From Actinomycetota bacterium (GTDB lineage: Bacteria > Actinomycetota > Acidimicrobiia > Acidimicrobiales > Aldehydirespiratoraceae), in the NCBI GenBank assembly GCA_029979265.1, contig JAPOHW010000001.1:248001-312000 (forward strand): a stretch of 64,000 nt of DNA, read 5' to 3'. Shown piece by piece: positions 43,212 to 53,642 of the stretch. The translations under genes and the position numbers were made by a program. Position 1 is the stretch's first letter; each line of letters starts with the position of its first letter. The notes beneath the pieces were generated by a model, which saw only the letters and a list, made by a program, of their open reading frames with translations, was not told the DNA's origin and made no database searches.

Positions 43212-44962
43212 CGCTCGACTCGTGCTCCCGGCATGTCACCGGCACTGCGCCAGCGTTCGAGGTACCCGACGTAGTGCATGAGGCTGCCGGGATAGACCAG
43301 GTTGCGGGCTCCTCCCGGACCCGGCGTTCCCTCGCTGTTGTAGTAACCCGGCGTGCAGGTGCTCGAGTAGGCCCGCAGTCCCATCGCAACGCCGTACAGG
43401 ACGAACAGCCACTCCTCCTCGGCCTCGACGGTCGCCTCGATGGAGCGGATGCCCTCTTCCTCTGCGGTGGCCACGATCCAGGCGACGTGGCGAGCGGACT
43501 CGGAGAGAAAGTGCACGAAGTTGACACCGAAGCCGGCCTGAATCGTGCCGATGATCAGCAGGTTCGGGAACGTTGCGGAAAGCACGCCGTGGAGGGTGTG
43601 GGCGCCGTCGGCCCATCGCTCACCGAGGGTCACGCCGTCACGTCCGATCGGATCGAAGCCGAGTCGATGTTCCAGTGCTGTCGTGACCTCGAAACCCGAC
43701 GCGAAGATGAGCAGATCGAGCGGGTACTCGACCCCGTCGAACACGACGCCGGTCGCGGTCACCCGATCGACGCCGCGACCGTCAGTGTCGACGAGGTGGA
43801 CGTGCGCTTCGTTGAACGCCGGCAGGTAGTCGTCGTGGAAACACAGGCGCTTGCAGTGCTTGCCGTACCACGGCTTGAGCTTCTCGGCCGTCTCCGGATC
43901 GTGCACTTCGCGGTCCACCCGGGCTCGCAGGGCCTCCATCGTCTGCAGATCGAGACGCTCGAGATCGAGCATCTCCGCCTCGTCGGCAGGCTGTTGTTGG
44001 GTGTCGTGCCACATGAACTCGGTCCACCCGTCGTCGACGAGATTGGGTTCGGGATGCTGGCCGGTCACCGCCTTGGTGAAGTTCTGCAGTCGTTCTTCCT
44101 GCCAGCCGGGCTCGAGATTGCGGAACCAGCCTTCGTCGGTGGGTCCGTTGTTGCGAACGCCGACGGCCGACGGTGTGCGTTGAAAGACGTATACCTCCTT
44201 GGCGGCCCGAGCGAGCTGGGGAACCAGTTGGACGGCGGTTGCGCCGGTGCCGATGATGCCGACGCGCAGCGCATCGAGTTTGTCCATCGGGTCGGTCGGG
44301 CTGCCGCCGGTGATCGAGTAGTCCCACCGGGCCGTGTGGAACATGTGGCCCTCGAAGTTCTGTATTCCGGGGATACCGGGCAGCTTCGCCTTGTGCAGGA
44401 TGCCGCCCGCGGTCACGAAAAAGCGGCTCGACAGTCGGTCACCGCGCGACGTGACGATCTGCCACCGACCCTCGTTATCGTCCCACGCAGCCGACTCGAT
44501 CTCGGTCTGGAACAGGGCGTGCGGGTACAGATCGAAGTGTTCGCCGAGCAGTTGGCAGTAACCGAAGATCTCTGCGGCACTCGCATACTTCTCGGTCGGC
44601 ATGTAACCGGTTTCCTCGAGCAGCGGCAGGTAGGTGTACGACTCGACGTCGCACATGCACCCCGGGTACCGATTCCAGTACCACGTGCCACCGAAATCTC
44701 CGGCTTTCTCGACGATGACGAAGTCGCGGATGCCGTGCCGGGTCAACTGGATCGCGGTGAGCATGCCGGCGAAGCCCCCACCGACGATGACTGCAGTCGT
44801 GTTGTCAACGATGGGATCACGGGTGAACCCTGGCTCCACCCATGGATCGGTGTCGAAGTCGGCGAAGTCGCCGGTGAACGATTGGAACTGTGCGTTGCCG
44901 TCGGGTCGGATCCGCTTCTCCCGTTCGGACCGATAGCGGGCCCGCACCTCCTCGATGGTCAT
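43208..44962 (-). CDS. Baeyer-Villiger type flavin monooxygenase
   Basis: A 584-residue FAD and NADPH-dependent monooxygenase that inserts oxygen next to a ketone. [11 protein letters not shown] is the FAD loop, [13 protein letters not shown] the NADPH loop, and [12 protein letters not shown] matches the BVMO fingerprint FxGxxxHxxxW. The N-terminus has an extra 50 residues, as in cyclododecanone- and steroid-type enzymes. The ATG at 44960-44962 follows a GTG nine bases earlier that is also possible. With the hydratase, amidohydrolase and acyl-CoA genes nearby, ring or side-chain breakdown of a ketone is likely. Confidence 0.88.
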   Translation of the reverse strand: MTIEEVRARYRSEREKRIRPDGNAQFQSFTGDFADFDTDPWVEPGFTRDPIVDNTTAVIVGGGFAGMLTAIQLTRHGIRDFVIVEKAGDFGGTWYWNRYPGCMCDVESYTYLPLLEETGYMPTEKYASAAEIFGYCQLLGEHFDLYPHALFQTEIESAAWDDNEGRWQIVTSRGDRLSSRFFVTAGGILHKAKLPGIPGIQNFEGHMFHTARWDYSITGGSPTDPMDKLDALRVGIIGTGATAVQLVPQLARAAKEVYVFQRTPSAVGVRNNGPTDEGWFRNLEPGWQEERLQNFTKAVTGQHPEPNLVDDGWTEFMWHDTQQQPADEAEMLDLERLDLQTMEALRARVDREVHDPETAEKLKPWYGKHCKRLCFHDDYLPAFNEAHVHLVDTDGRGVDRVTATGVVFDGVEYPLDLLIFASGFEVTTALEHRLGFDPIGRDGVTLGERWADGAHTLHGVLSATFPNLLIIGTIQAGFGVNFVHFLSESARHVAWIVATAEEEGIRSIEATVEAEEEWLFVLYGVAMGLRAYSSTCTPGYYNSEGTPGPGGARNLVYPGSLMHYVGYLERWRSAGDMPGARVER

Positions 44963-45050
44963 GTCGGTCACGGTTCGAACGGGCCCTTTCCCGGTAGCGC
45001 GAGCGCTGGTGCCGTCCGGCCTGCCCGCATGCACGTATGGTCGCAGAAAG

Positions 45051-45091
45051 CCTGACGAAGTGTCAGGTCGGAGGCGTGTCGGGAACGACAC
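45051..45091 (-). terminator. Terminator-like hairpins after the tylF-like gene
   Basis: Two perfect six-pair stems lie in the 168-base gap: CGACAC/GTGTCG-type around a four-base loop (45076-45091) and CCTGAC/GTCAGG around five bases (45051-45067). On the minus strand the second is followed by CTTTCT, which suggests a weak intrinsic terminator for the TylF-GNAT unit. The rest of this gap shows nothing else I can name. Confidence 0.45.
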
Positions 45092-45130
45092 ACCGGTGCC
45101 GACGCGAGGATGGGGGACGGCAGCGCTCGT

Positions 45131-45850
45131 TCACGACGTGCGCCAGTACACCCCGGTCCAGTCCACCTCGTGGATCTCGTCGGTGATGTTGCGGTCGGTG
45201 CGAAAGTCTTCGACGGCTTTTCGGCATGGCTCCCATGCGCCGTAGTCGTCGACGATGACGAAGCCGCCAGGGCTCACTCGGTCGTAGAGGGCAACGAGCG
45301 CGTCCATCGTCGATTCGTAGAGATCGCCGTCGAGACGAAGAACGGCGATCTGCTCGATCGGCGCCGGTGCGAGCGTGTCGGCAAACCATCCTTCGAGGAA
45401 GTGGACTCGATCGTCGAGGAGTCCGTATCGATCGAAATTGTCACGTACCTCGTCGGCGCTGACCATGAGCGCGCTGACACCGGAAAGGTCGTGACCGTCG
45501 TCGTCGGGATAGTCGACGATGTTCGGTCTCGGAAGACCTTGGAACGAGTCGGCAACCCAAACCCGTCGGTCAGGGTCTTCCCAGGCGGCGAGGATCCCCC
45601 GCATCAGAATCGTGACACCGCCTCGCCACACGCCGGTCTCGATCAGATCGCCGGGCACCCGCTCGACCAGAACGGTCTCGACGGCCTGGCGCACGTTGTC
45701 GAGTCGGCGCCGACCGACCATCGTCTCTGCTGTCGCAGGCCAGTCCCGGCCCTCGGCCCGGATGTCGGGGGCCACTCCCTCCTGGTCGAGGAACAGTTCG
45801 CGGGTCAGACACCCCATCAGGAGGTCGACGTAACGTTCGCGTGCGGTCAT
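45131..45850 (-). CDS. TylF/MycF family O-methyltransferase
   Basis: A 239-residue SAM-dependent methyltransferase of the macrocin O-methyltransferase family. LIETGVWRGGVTILMRG is the SAM loop, VWVADSFQGLP the signature after it, and LRLDGDLYEST and VIVDDYGAW carry the metal-binding acidic residues. Known members methylate sugar hydroxyls of macrolides; here no antibiotic cluster is visible, so a glycan or metabolite target is possible. It overlaps the GNAT gene by four bases. Confidence 0.87.
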   Translation of the reverse strand: MTARERYVDLLMGCLTRELFLDQEGVAPDIRAEGRDWPATAETMVGRRRLDNVRQAVETVLVERVPGDLIETGVWRGGVTILMRGILAAWEDPDRRVWVADSFQGLPRPNIVDYPDDDGHDLSGVSALMVSADEVRDNFDRYGLLDDRVHFLEGWFADTLAPAPIEQIAVLRLDGDLYESTMDALVALYDRVSPGGFVIVDDYGAWEPCRKAVEDFRTDRNITDEIHEVDWTGVYWRTS

Positions 45851-46374
45851 GGTCGAGGCTTGTACCAGATTCCGTGTGGTTCGGAAGGAAAGAAGGCCAA
45901 CACTCGTTCCTCCCGCAAGGTGAAGCCAAGCCGGCGCGCCACTGCCTGGGAGGCCGTGTTCTCCGCCAGGATCACACTCACCAACTCGTCGACGGCGTGG
46001 TTGGCGAACGCCCACGCCATGTTCGCTCGCCCGGCCTCGGTGGCGTAGCCGTTTCCCCAGTGGGTGGGATGAAAAGTCCAGCCCAGCTCGAGCCCGGGCC
46101 AGTCGCGGCGTTCGGGCCGGTGCACCCCGCAGCGACCGATCAGCTCTCCTGTTTCTCGGAGTACGACGGCCAACTGACCCGAGTTGCGGAGCGTCCACTG
46201 CCCGTTCCACATGCACAACTGCGACCATGCCGCATCGCGATCGAAGTCGTCGGCGATGCGCAACGACGCCCGGACCTCGGGAGCATCGTGCACCCAGAAA
46301 TAGGCGTCGACGTCGGTGTCTCGAAATGGACGGAGGTGCAAGCGCTCGGTTTCGATGGTGGGAGGGGCGAACAC
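45847..46374 (-). CDS. GNAT family N-acetyltransferase
   Basis: A 175-residue acetyltransferase of the RimJ/RimL-like GNAT group. ETERLHLRPFRDTD is the usual N-terminus, and HWGNGYATEAGRANMAWAF carries the acetyl-CoA pyrophosphate loop. ENTASQAVARRLGF is the C-terminal signature. The frame stays open further upstream; I chose the GTG at 46374, three residues before the family homology. The acceptor may be a protein N-terminus or a small molecule. Confidence 0.84.
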   Translation of the reverse strand: MFAPPTIETERLHLRPFRDTDVDAYFWVHDAPEVRASLRIADDFDRDAAWSQLCMWNGQWTLRNSGQLAVVLRETGELIGRCGVHRPERRDWPGLELGWTFHPTHWGNGYATEAGRANMAWAFANHAVDELVSVILAENTASQAVARRLGFTLREERVLAFFPSEPHGIWYKPRP

Positions 46375-46504
46375 CCACCTAGTGTCGCGCCATGAGCCTC
46401 CCCGTCGCGACCGGACTCCCCGCCATGGCACCGGCAATAGGCCTCAGATCTTCTGGCACCGGCGGCCTGCACGGCAGCCGTGCCCGACCCTCGAGTGTTT
46501 GCTG

Positions 46505-47401
46505 ATGTCGCATCAGCCGATCTGGGCCATCCAGACAAGATCACGAACGGTCGACCTCGAGCAGTTCTCCGCCGAGGTGCGTCCAGTGTCGGGGGCGATG
46601 GGCGCCTACGTGCATGGCCTCGACGTGAGAGACATCGACATCGAACAGCTTGCGGACCTGCTCCACGCGTTCAAGGCGGTGATGTTGCGGGATCAACCCT
46701 CCGACCTGTCGATCGCCGACTATGTCGCGTTCGGGCGCACGCTGGGTGAGTTGGCCATCGATCCCTACGTCGAGTCGTCGTTCGCCGACTACCCCGAGGT
46801 GATGAGGATCGTGCGGGATGCTGAGTCCGACGGCTACAACTTCGGTGGCGATTGGCACTCCGACGGCAGCTATCTCGAGCGACCCGGTGGGGTCACGGTG
46901 CTGTGGGGCAAGCATGTCCCGAGCCATGGTGGCGACACGTTGTTCGCCGACATGGAGCTGGCGTGGGAGGCACTGACACCGTCGTTTCGCGAGATGCTCG
47001 ACGGCCGACGGGCCTTGCACGCCGCAACGGGGCTGGGGCACAAGGTCGAGATCCGATCGAAGGGTGATTACGTAGGGCTCGATCGCAGCCGACCCCTCGA
47101 TCGCATCGAGCACCTGCATCCGATCAAGCGCACCCACCCCGAGACCGGCAGGCCCGCACTGTTCGTCAACCAGGCGTACTCGGTCGGGATCGAGGGTTGC
47201 AGTGACGACGAGAGTGCAGCGATTCTCCGCTTCCTCTTCGACCACAGCTGCCTGCCCGCACTGACGGCACGCATGGTGTGGGAGCCCGGCACGATCTTGA
47301 TCTGGGACAACCGGGTGACCACGCACTACGCAATCGGGGATTACGGCGGACAGCACCGCGAGATGTATCGCTTGGCGGTCACCGGCGAGATCCCGGTCTG
47401 A
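46505..47401 (+). CDS. TauD/TfdA family 2-oxoglutarate dioxygenase
   Basis: A 298-residue Fe(II)/2-oxoglutarate dioxygenase. The triad is DWHSDGSY (His, Asp) and NRVTTHYA (distal His), with HREMYRL giving the 2-oxoglutarate-binding Arg. The family acts on taurine, herbicide acids, alkyl sulfates or similar compounds; the substrate here is open. The ATG at 46505 places the conserved part 25 residues in. Its gene faces the acyl-CoA ligase gene across a 45-base gap. Confidence 0.87.
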   Translation: MSHQPIWAIQTRSRTVDLEQFSAEVRPVSGAMGAYVHGLDVRDIDIEQLADLLHAFKAVMLRDQPSDLSIADYVAFGRTLGELAIDPYVESSFADYPEVMRIVRDAESDGYNFGGDWHSDGSYLERPGGVTVLWGKHVPSHGGDTLFADMELAWEALTPSFREMLDGRRALHAATGLGHKVEIRSKGDYVGLDRSRPLDRIEHLHPIKRTHPETGRPALFVNQAYSVGIEGCSDDESAAILRFLFDHSCLPALTARMVWEPGTILIWDNRVTTHYAIGDYGGQHREMYRLAVTGEIPV

Positions 47402-47446
47402 GTACTCGGTCAAACGCTGGGTGCGGTGCGGCTGGCGTCGTGGCGG

Positions 47447-49084
47447 TCAGCCCAGGGTCTCGACCGTCAGTTCACCGACGCCGTGGCGGGCCCGCAGAAC
47501 CTTCTTGTCGAACTTGCCGACCGAGGTCTTCGGGACCTCGTCGATGAACGCCCAGCGCTCCGGCAGCCACCACTTCGCGACCTTGTCGGCCAGGAAGGCG
47601 TGAAGCTCACCGACGGTCGTCGTCGCGTTGTCGGCGAGGACGACGCAGGCGAGCGGACGTTCGTCCCAACGCTCGTCGGGGACACCGATCACCGCCGCCT
47701 CTCGGACCGATGGATGACTCATCAACGTGTTTTCGAGATCGACCGAGCTGATCCACTCACCACCCGACTTGATGACGTCTTTGGCTCGATCGCTGATCAT
47801 GACGAAGCCGTCGGGCTCGATCGAGGCAACGTCACCGGTGCGGAGCCAGCCATCGTGGAACTTCTCGGGGTCGGGATCGAGGTGGTAGCTGCCGGTGATC
47901 CACGGACCGCGGATTTCGATCTCACCCTGGGCATCGCCGTCCCAGGGCAGCTCGTTGCCGTCGTCATCACAGATTCGCAGTTCGACGCCGGCAACGATGC
48001 GGCCGGTCTTTGCTCGCACGTCGAGCTCGTCCTCCGGGGCTGTGTTGCGCGGCAGGTGGCCGACGGCGGCCAGCGGACTGGTCTCCGTCATCCCCCACGC
48101 CTGGGTGATCGTGACCCCGAAGGTGTCACGGAAACCCTCGATCAGCGCCCGGGGCACGGCCGAACCACCGCAGACCACGAACTGCAGCGACGACAGATCG
48201 GCTTCGGGCCGGTTGGTGAGGACGTCGTTGAGCACCGTCGGCACCGCCCCCGACATGGTCGGCCGGGTTGCCTCGATGATGTCGGCGATCGGTCCGGCCT
48301 GCAGGAACTGCTGGGGCATGACGATGTCGGCTCCGGCGGCCCACGCCGCGTACGGCATCCCCCATGCGTTGGCGTGGAACTGGGGGACGATCAACAAGAT
48401 GCGGTCCGTGTGGGAAATCCCGAGACCCTGGACTGTCTGAGCGGCCAGCGCGTGGAGGTACGACGACCGGTGCGAGTACACGACACCCTTCGGGTTGCCG
48501 GTCGTCCCGCTCGTGTAACACATGGCAGCCGCAGCCCGTTCGTCGAGTTCGGGATACGCAAACCCGGGCTGGTGGTCGGCAAGGAGTTCCTCGTAGTCGA
48601 CGACCTGTTTGGTCGCGGCAAAGGCCGAATAGTCGCCTGCGCCGCAGGTGATGATGGTTTCGACCCGGGGCAGCGCATCGATCACGTTGGCGAGCAGGGG
48701 AGCGAGCGACCCGTCGACGAGGATCACCCTGTCCTCGGCATGGTCGGCCACGTAGGTGAGTTGCTCCGGGAAGAGGCGGATGTTGAGGGTGTGGAGCACC
48801 GCCCCCATGCAGGGGATGGCCAGGTACGCCTCCATGTGGCGCTGGTTGTTCCACATGAAGGTTCCGACTCGGTCGCCAGGTTCGACACCCAGCGACGCAA
48901 GGCCGGCGGCAAGCCGGTCGGCCCGGTCGGCAACGTCGGCGAACGTCGCCTCGCTGATCGAATCGGGCGTCTCGACGGTGAGAATGCGAGCATCGGCGTG
49001 GACTCGCCGACCGTGACGCATCAGCGCCGTGATGGTGAGGGGGATGTCCTGCATGGTTGATTCGAGCATGGGTACCGCAGTCAT
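47447..49084 (-). CDS. Long-chain acyl-CoA synthetase (AMP-binding)
   Basis: A 545-residue adenylate-forming ligase. [18 protein letters not shown] is the P-loop, [10 protein letters not shown] the A5 motif, [15 protein letters not shown] the A7 motif, and [10 protein letters not shown] holds the catalytic Lys. The N-terminus with [15 protein letters not shown] is that of medium- to long-chain FadD-like ligases. It resembles but is not a close copy of the ligase encoded at 27540. It is divergent from the LLM oxidoreductase; the 168-base gap between them holds the start regions and no other gene I can support. Confidence 0.9.
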   Translation of the reverse strand: MTAVPMLESTMQDIPLTITALMRHGRRVHADARILTVETPDSISEATFADVADRADRLAAGLASLGVEPGDRVGTFMWNNQRHMEAYLAIPCMGAVLHTLNIRLFPEQLTYVADHAEDRVILVDGSLAPLLANVIDALPRVETIITCGAGDYSAFAATKQVVDYEELLADHQPGFAYPELDERAAAAMCYTSGTTGNPKGVVYSHRSSYLHALAAQTVQGLGISHTDRILLIVPQFHANAWGMPYAAWAAGADIVMPQQFLQAGPIADIIEATRPTMSGAVPTVLNDVLTNRPEADLSSLQFVVCGGSAVPRALIEGFRDTFGVTITQAWGMTETSPLAAVGHLPRNTAPEDELDVRAKTGRIVAGVELRICDDDGNELPWDGDAQGEIEIRGPWITGSYHLDPDPEKFHDGWLRTGDVASIEPDGFVMISDRAKDVIKSGGEWISSVDLENTLMSHPSVREAAVIGVPDERWDERPLACVVLADNATTTVGELHAFLADKVAKWWLPERWAFIDEVPKTSVGKFDKKVLRARHGVGELTVETLG

Positions 49085-49252
49085 GGCTGCAGTTTCGCGG
49101 CGTCGGACCGCGGGCGCCACTGCACACGCGTCGTTGCGATCGCCGGTCCCGATCACTGCTCTGACCCTCCCTCTGTATTCGCCTGCCAATGACGAGACGC
49201 GACAGGATGGCGATGACGAACGGGCCGAAGCGGTCCGATGAGGAGCACAGCA

Positions 49253-50116
49253 ATGAAGTTCGGAATCATGTTCGCCAACACCGGCCCGTTCTCGGGCGGA
49301 CCGGGCGCCGCCATGCTCGGAAGGGCGGCGGAGGCCGCCGGCTTCGATTCCGTGTGGACGGTCGAACACATCGTCTACCCCGAGGGGTACGAATCGACCT
49401 ACCCCTACGCCCCCGACGGCAAGATGCCCGGCAGCGGCGACAACCCCATCCCCGATCCTCTCGTCTGGCTGGCCTACGTCGCAGCAACCACCTCCGAGCT
49501 GATGCTTGCCACCGGGATCTCGCTGCTGCCCGAGCGCCATCCGATCACGTACGCCAAGGAGGTGGCCACGCTCGACAACATGTCCGGCGGTCGCCTGCAG
49601 CTCGGCATCGGTATCGGTTGGCTGAGAGAAGAGTTCGAGGTCCTTGGTGTGCCGTGGGAGCGTCGTGGTCCTCGGACCGAGGAATACATGGAAGTCATGC
49701 GGGCGCTGTGGGCCAGCGACAGCGCAAGCTTCGATGGCGAGTTCATCAGGTTCGAGAACATGAGTTCGAACCCCAAGCCGGCCAACGGTTCGGTCCCGAT
49801 CACGATCGGCGGTCACTCACGCGCGGCGGCCGAGCGGGCCGGCCGAGTCGGTGACGGATTCTTTCCGGCGGGTGGCGACATGGCCGAGCTGATCGACATC
49901 GCCCGGCAGACCGCCGCTGACAACGGCCGAGATCCCGATGCGCTCGACATCTCTGGTGTTCACCCCAACCTGTTCGGTGACGACACTGCGGCGGCCGTCG
50001 AAGAAGCGGCATCGTGGGGTATCGACCGGTTGTCCGTTCCGGCATTCCTGTTCTTCAAGGATCCGGAGGCTCGCATCGCCGCCATGGGCGAACGCTTCGC
50101 CCCTTTCATGGACTGA
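49253..50116 (+). CDS. LLM class F420-dependent oxidoreductase
   Basis: A 287-residue luciferase-like flavin-fold protein. KFGIMFANTGPF at the N-terminus, SVWTVEHIVYP and GIGIGWLREEFEVLG are typical of the F420-dependent actinobacterial branch. It would oxidise or reduce a small substrate with F420. No F420 genes are in this window. GAGGAG stands seven bases before the ATG, so this gene uses an ordinary ribosome binding site. Confidence 0.85.
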   Translation: MKFGIMFANTGPFSGGPGAAMLGRAAEAAGFDSVWTVEHIVYPEGYESTYPYAPDGKMPGSGDNPIPDPLVWLAYVAATTSELMLATGISLLPERHPITYAKEVATLDNMSGGRLQLGIGIGWLREEFEVLGVPWERRGPRTEEYMEVMRALWASDSASFDGEFIRFENMSSNPKPANGSVPITIGGHSRAAAERAGRVGDGFFPAGGDMAELIDIARQTAADNGRDPDALDISGVHPNLFGDDTAAAVEEAASWGIDRLSVPAFLFFKDPEARIAAMGERFAPFMD

Positions 50117-50119
50117 GCG

Positions 50120-51004
50120 TCAAGCGCGGCCGAGCGGATGGGAGTGATCCCAGTCGGCGAGGAGTGACCGCAACGCCGTGATCAAGATCAGCGGTACATC
50201 GAGCATCGGGTGGTGCCCGGCCGTCGGCAGTTCGATGACGGGTGCCACTCGGCCCATCTCGGCATACATGTAGTCACCGATGTCTCGGGTGACGAGACCG
50301 TGCTCGCAGCGCAGCAGTGCGACTCGGCATCGGATGTCGCGCAGGTAGGTCGAGGCGTCATCTCGTTTCGGGATGAAGACGGTCGGGTCGAACTTCCACC
50401 CCCACTGCCCACTGTCGAGTTGTCGAAGCGACGTCCGTGCGACGTGCTCCTTGACGTAGGAGAGGTACTGCTCCTGGGCTGGAATCGTCCGAAACTTCGC
50501 AACCGGAATCTCGGGATCGTCGTACACCTTCGCCTTTGCGAAGTCGTTGGTGCGTCGGGCTTGCTCCACCTCGGGATCGATCTTCACCACCGGCGAGTCG
50601 ATGATGATTGCGCCGCCGAGTCGGTCGTTGTGTCGAGCTGCAGTGGCGATCGTCACGAAGCCGCCCATCGAATGACCGACCACGACCGGTTTGCTCGTGA
50701 ACTCGGCTGCATCGATCACGGCGATGACTTCGTCCGTCCAGAGGTCGAGGCCGTAGCGCTGGCGCCGGTCACTGTCACCGTGGCCACTGAGGTCGAGGGC
50801 CACGACTCGGTAGTCGGGGAGGAAGGCCGGCGCAATATGGCTCCACCACTGTGCATGGGCTGCCCCTCCGTGGATCAGCACGATCCCAGGCTTTGCCGCC
50901 TCGCCCCACACGAACGCATTGATCGATGCACCCATGGCGTCGACCCGGAGGCGTTCGGGTTTCGTGTCGATCGCTGTGGTGAACCACGCAGGAATGTCGG
51001 TCAT
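50120..51004 (-). CDS. Alpha/beta hydrolase
   Basis: A 294-residue alpha/beta hydrolase. HGGAAHAQWW is the oxyanion region, GHSMGG the nucleophile elbow (Ser about residue 111), and TAGHHPMLDVP the C-terminal histidine. It is like epoxide hydrolase or lactone esterase-type proteins, which could act on a Baeyer-Villiger product, but this is speculative. The gene is convergent with the LLM gene, with three bases between stops. Confidence 0.82.
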   Translation of the reverse strand: MTDIPAWFTTAIDTKPERLRVDAMGASINAFVWGEAAKPGIVLIHGGAAHAQWWSHIAPAFLPDYRVVALDLSGHGDSDRRQRYGLDLWTDEVIAVIDAAEFTSKPVVVGHSMGGFVTIATAARHNDRLGGAIIIDSPVVKIDPEVEQARRTNDFAKAKVYDDPEIPVAKFRTIPAQEQYLSYVKEHVARTSLRQLDSGQWGWKFDPTVFIPKRDDASTYLRDIRCRVALLRCEHGLVTRDIGDYMYAEMGRVAPVIELPTAGHHPMLDVPLILITALRSLLADWDHSHPLGRA

Positions 51005-51111
51005 GGAAGAGATCTTCGTTCCGGAGAAGGAGGGGTCTGACGGGGAGGTTATGGGCTGGCGAAGCGGCCTCTGTCACTCGATGCGGTGGCCTCCGACGTT
51101 CGGCTGTCTCG

Positions 51112-52029
51112 TCACCACCGATCCCGCAGCTCGTCGGGGGAGAGCGTCCACGGTGCCACGACGATCTGATCGGCAGAGAACCGGTCGAGGACGTCGTGAG
51201 GCATCACCTCTCGTTCCGGCACGTCGAGTCCAAGCGATGCAGTCAACACCGCAACGACGCGACCGGGCGAGTCCTCGAGCGCTTCGCGGTCGGGGAGCGT
51301 CACCGAGCCATGACGTTTGGCGAGGCGTTCACCATCGGGTGCCAGCACGAGGGGCACGTGCGCCCAGCTCGGCCGGGGAAGGCCGAGGAGGTCGTACAGG
51401 TGGGCGTGACGGGGGGTCGACGAGAGAAGGTCGTCGGCCCGGACGACCTCCTCGACGGATTGGGCAGCGTCGTCGACGACAACGACGAGGTTGTACGCCG
51501 GGATCCCGTCGCCTCGCCGGAGAACGAGATCGTCGACCACCTCTCGGTGTGGGCCATGGAGCCGGTCGACGATTTCGATGTCGGGGGCATCGGTCCGCAA
51601 CCGAAGCGCCGGTGGCTTCCCTGATGCTTCCCGATCAGCGATCTGCCTCGCAGTGAGGTGTCGACAGATGCCTGGGTAATGGCCAGACGGCACATGCGGA
51701 GCGCTGGCCGCTTCGCGGATCTCCCGGCGCGAACACCAACACCGATAGGTGCGCCCAGCCCGAACCAGATCGGCCAGCGCGTCCTCGTACCGCTCGATCC
51801 GCTCCGACTGCCGGACGGGAACGCCATCCCAGTCGAGTCCCAGCATCTCGAGGTCGCGGCGCTGATCATCCTCGTGTTCGCGACGGGCGGTTCCAGGGTC
51901 GAGGTCCTCGAAGCGAAGCAAGAACTCGCTTCCTGCAGACCGGGCGAACAGCCAGGCGGCGATGGCGGTTCGCAGGTTTCCGACGTGGAGGCGGCCGGTC
52001 GGGCTCGGGGCGAAGCGACCTCTGCTCAC
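51112..52029 (-). CDS. gluQ: Glutamyl-Q tRNA(Asp) synthetase
   Basis: A 305-residue truncated glutamyl-tRNA synthetase paralogue that puts glutamate on the queuosine of tRNA(Asp). The HIGH-like segment is PSPTGRLHVGN (residues 7-17), LLRFEDLDPG follows, and the KMSKS equivalent is RLAKRHGS. The zinc site uses RCWCSRRE and YPGICR. The protein has no anticodon-binding domain, as expected for this family. The GTG at 52029 starts just before the conserved FAPSPTG. Confidence 0.9.
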   Translation of the reverse strand: MSRGRFAPSPTGRLHVGNLRTAIAAWLFARSAGSEFLLRFEDLDPGTARREHEDDQRRDLEMLGLDWDGVPVRQSERIERYEDALADLVRAGRTYRCWCSRREIREAASAPHVPSGHYPGICRHLTARQIADREASGKPPALRLRTDAPDIEIVDRLHGPHREVVDDLVLRRGDGIPAYNLVVVVDDAAQSVEEVVRADDLLSSTPRHAHLYDLLGLPRPSWAHVPLVLAPDGERLAKRHGSVTLPDREALEDSPGRVVAVLTASLGLDVPEREVMPHDVLDRFSADQIVVAPWTLSPDELRDRW

Positions 52030-52171
52030 CGGACGATCCTCGCGCGCTGGGGCTGGGACGTGCGAGAACCCAACCCCCGCCCCCGGGAGCGACGCATCGT
52101 CGCCCACAACGGCTCCTCGAGATCCTCACCTGGCGGTCTCGTCGTTCACCCCGTCGTGGCAGGATGGCGGT

Positions 52172-52909
52172 ATGGCCGATGACCACACCCCTGACCACGA
52201 TCATCACCACGATCACTGGGTCCATATGCACCGCGATGTACAAGGTGGAGCGGCTCGGGCTGCCGTGTTCGGGGTGAGCGACGGCTTGGTGTCCAACGTT
52301 GCGCTCATCCTCGGTATCGCCGGTGCCAGCACCGATGGGTCACTCGTGAGGTTGGCGGGAATCAGTGGTTTGCTGGCCGGGGCAATCTCGATGGCGGCAG
52401 GGGAATGGGTCAGTGTTCGAGCGCAGAACGAACTGATCGAACGTGAGCTGGAAATCGAGCGGCGTTCGCTGCAGGAAAATCCCGAAGCTGAGCTTCGCGA
52501 GCTGGCAGCGATCTATCGCGAACGAGGTCTCGACCCGGAAGCGGCGGCGACGGTCGCCGAAGGGGTCATGGCCGATCCCGAGATCGCCCTCGACATCCAC
52601 GCTCGCGAAGAGCTCGGCGTTGATCCGAACGGTCTCGGGTCGCCCGCGCTCGTGGCGGTCGCCTCGTTCGTGGCTTTCGCAGTCGGCGCAGTCATCCCAC
52701 TGGCACCGTGGTTCGTGGCCGACGGCACCGTAGCCACCGTCACGTCGGTGGTCCTGGGTGCTGCAGGCGCCGGCATCGTCGGCTGGCTGGTGGGGTATTT
52801 CACCGAACGGAGCCGGGTGCGAACGGCGATACGACAGGTGCTCGTCGCAGCAGGTGCGTGCGGCGCCACATTCATGATCGGCTCGGCACTGGGCGTGTCG
52901 CTCTCGTAG
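52172..52909 (+). CDS. VIT1/CCC1 transporter family protein
   Basis: A 245-residue membrane protein of the vacuolar iron transporter (VIT1/CCC1) family. The His- and Asp-rich N-terminus (DHTPDHDHHHDHW) likely binds metal. FGVSDGLVSNVALILG is the hallmark first helix, and MAAGEWVSVRAQNE the second. A cytoplasmic helical insert (residues about 85-150, rich in Glu) precedes the last three helices. It would move Fe(II) or Mn(II) out of the cytoplasm. Confidence 0.88.
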   Translation: MADDHTPDHDHHHDHWVHMHRDVQGGAARAAVFGVSDGLVSNVALILGIAGASTDGSLVRLAGISGLLAGAISMAAGEWVSVRAQNELIERELEIERRSLQENPEAELRELAAIYRERGLDPEAAATVAEGVMADPEIALDIHAREELGVDPNGLGSPALVAVASFVAFAVGAVIPLAPWFVADGTVATVTSVVLGAAGAGIVGWLVGYFTERSRVRTAIRQVLVAAGACGATFMIGSALGVSLS

Positions 52910-52924
52910 GTGAGGTCGCCCTCG

Positions 52925-53629
52925 TCAGGTCTGGAGAGCGTCGACCACGGTCGCAACTGCTCCAGCCACCGATTCGGGGTGCGACTTCATCACGAAGTGG
53001 CGGGCTCCTTCGACGGTGGTGCGGGTCGCGTGCGGAAGCTTTCGCTCGAGGTAGTCGTTCGCACCCAGAAAGGCTTTGTCGCCATCACCGATCACGAGCG
53101 AGATCGGAAGCGTCAACTCGGTGATGCGGTCCATGACCATCGAGTCCACGTGGAAGGCGATGGTCGCCGCAAGTTTGCTGACGCCGTACGAGGGGGCGTT
53201 CGCCTCCACTCGCTCGTTCCAGCTCTGCATTGCGTCAGGGTCGCGAAACCCGGGACCTGTCGACACCAGCACCAGGGCATCGATCCCCGAGTGGTCGTCG
53301 CGGGTCAGGGCGTGCGCAAGTCCCAGATAGCCACCGAGGCTGTGACCGATGAAGACGATGCGTTGATCGGGATCGACGGCGCGAATGCCGGCGATGACGG
53401 TGTCGAGGTCGTCGAGGACGGCATCACGCGTGTAGGCCGCAGGATCGGATGGCGCAGGTGACGCGCCGTGCCCGGGCAGGTCGACGGCGACGCAGGGATG
53501 GTCGACCGCAACGGCCTCGACCGCCGAGTCCCACACGTGCGCGTCGGAATCGACCCCGTGGACCCACACGGTGGTGATCGTGTCGGTGCTGACGTTGGGA
53601 CCGGAGGTCGTGGTGTGCAGTGCGGTCAT
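52925..53629 (-). CDS. Alpha/beta hydrolase
   Basis: A 234-residue alpha/beta hydrolase. VHGVDSDAHVWD and VDLPGHGAS are the N-terminal segments, and GHSLGGYLG is the nucleophile elbow. IGDGDKAF and GARHFVM bring the Asp and His. AGGAG precedes the ATG, with eight or nine bases between. It lies 13 bases after the end of an enoyl-CoA hydratase gene on the same strand, so the two may be co-transcribed. Confidence 0.82.
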   Translation of the reverse strand: MTALHTTTSGPNVSTDTITTVWVHGVDSDAHVWDSAVEAVAVDHPCVAVDLPGHGASPAPSDPAAYTRDAVLDDLDTVIAGIRAVDPDQRIVFIGHSLGGYLGLAHALTRDDHSGIDALVLVSTGPGFRDPDAMQSWNERVEANAPSYGVSKLAATIAFHVDSMVMDRITELTLPISLVIGDGDKAFLGANDYLERKLPHATRTTVEGARHFVMKSHPESVAGAVATVVDALQT

Positions 53630-53642
53630 GGTTCAGATCTCC

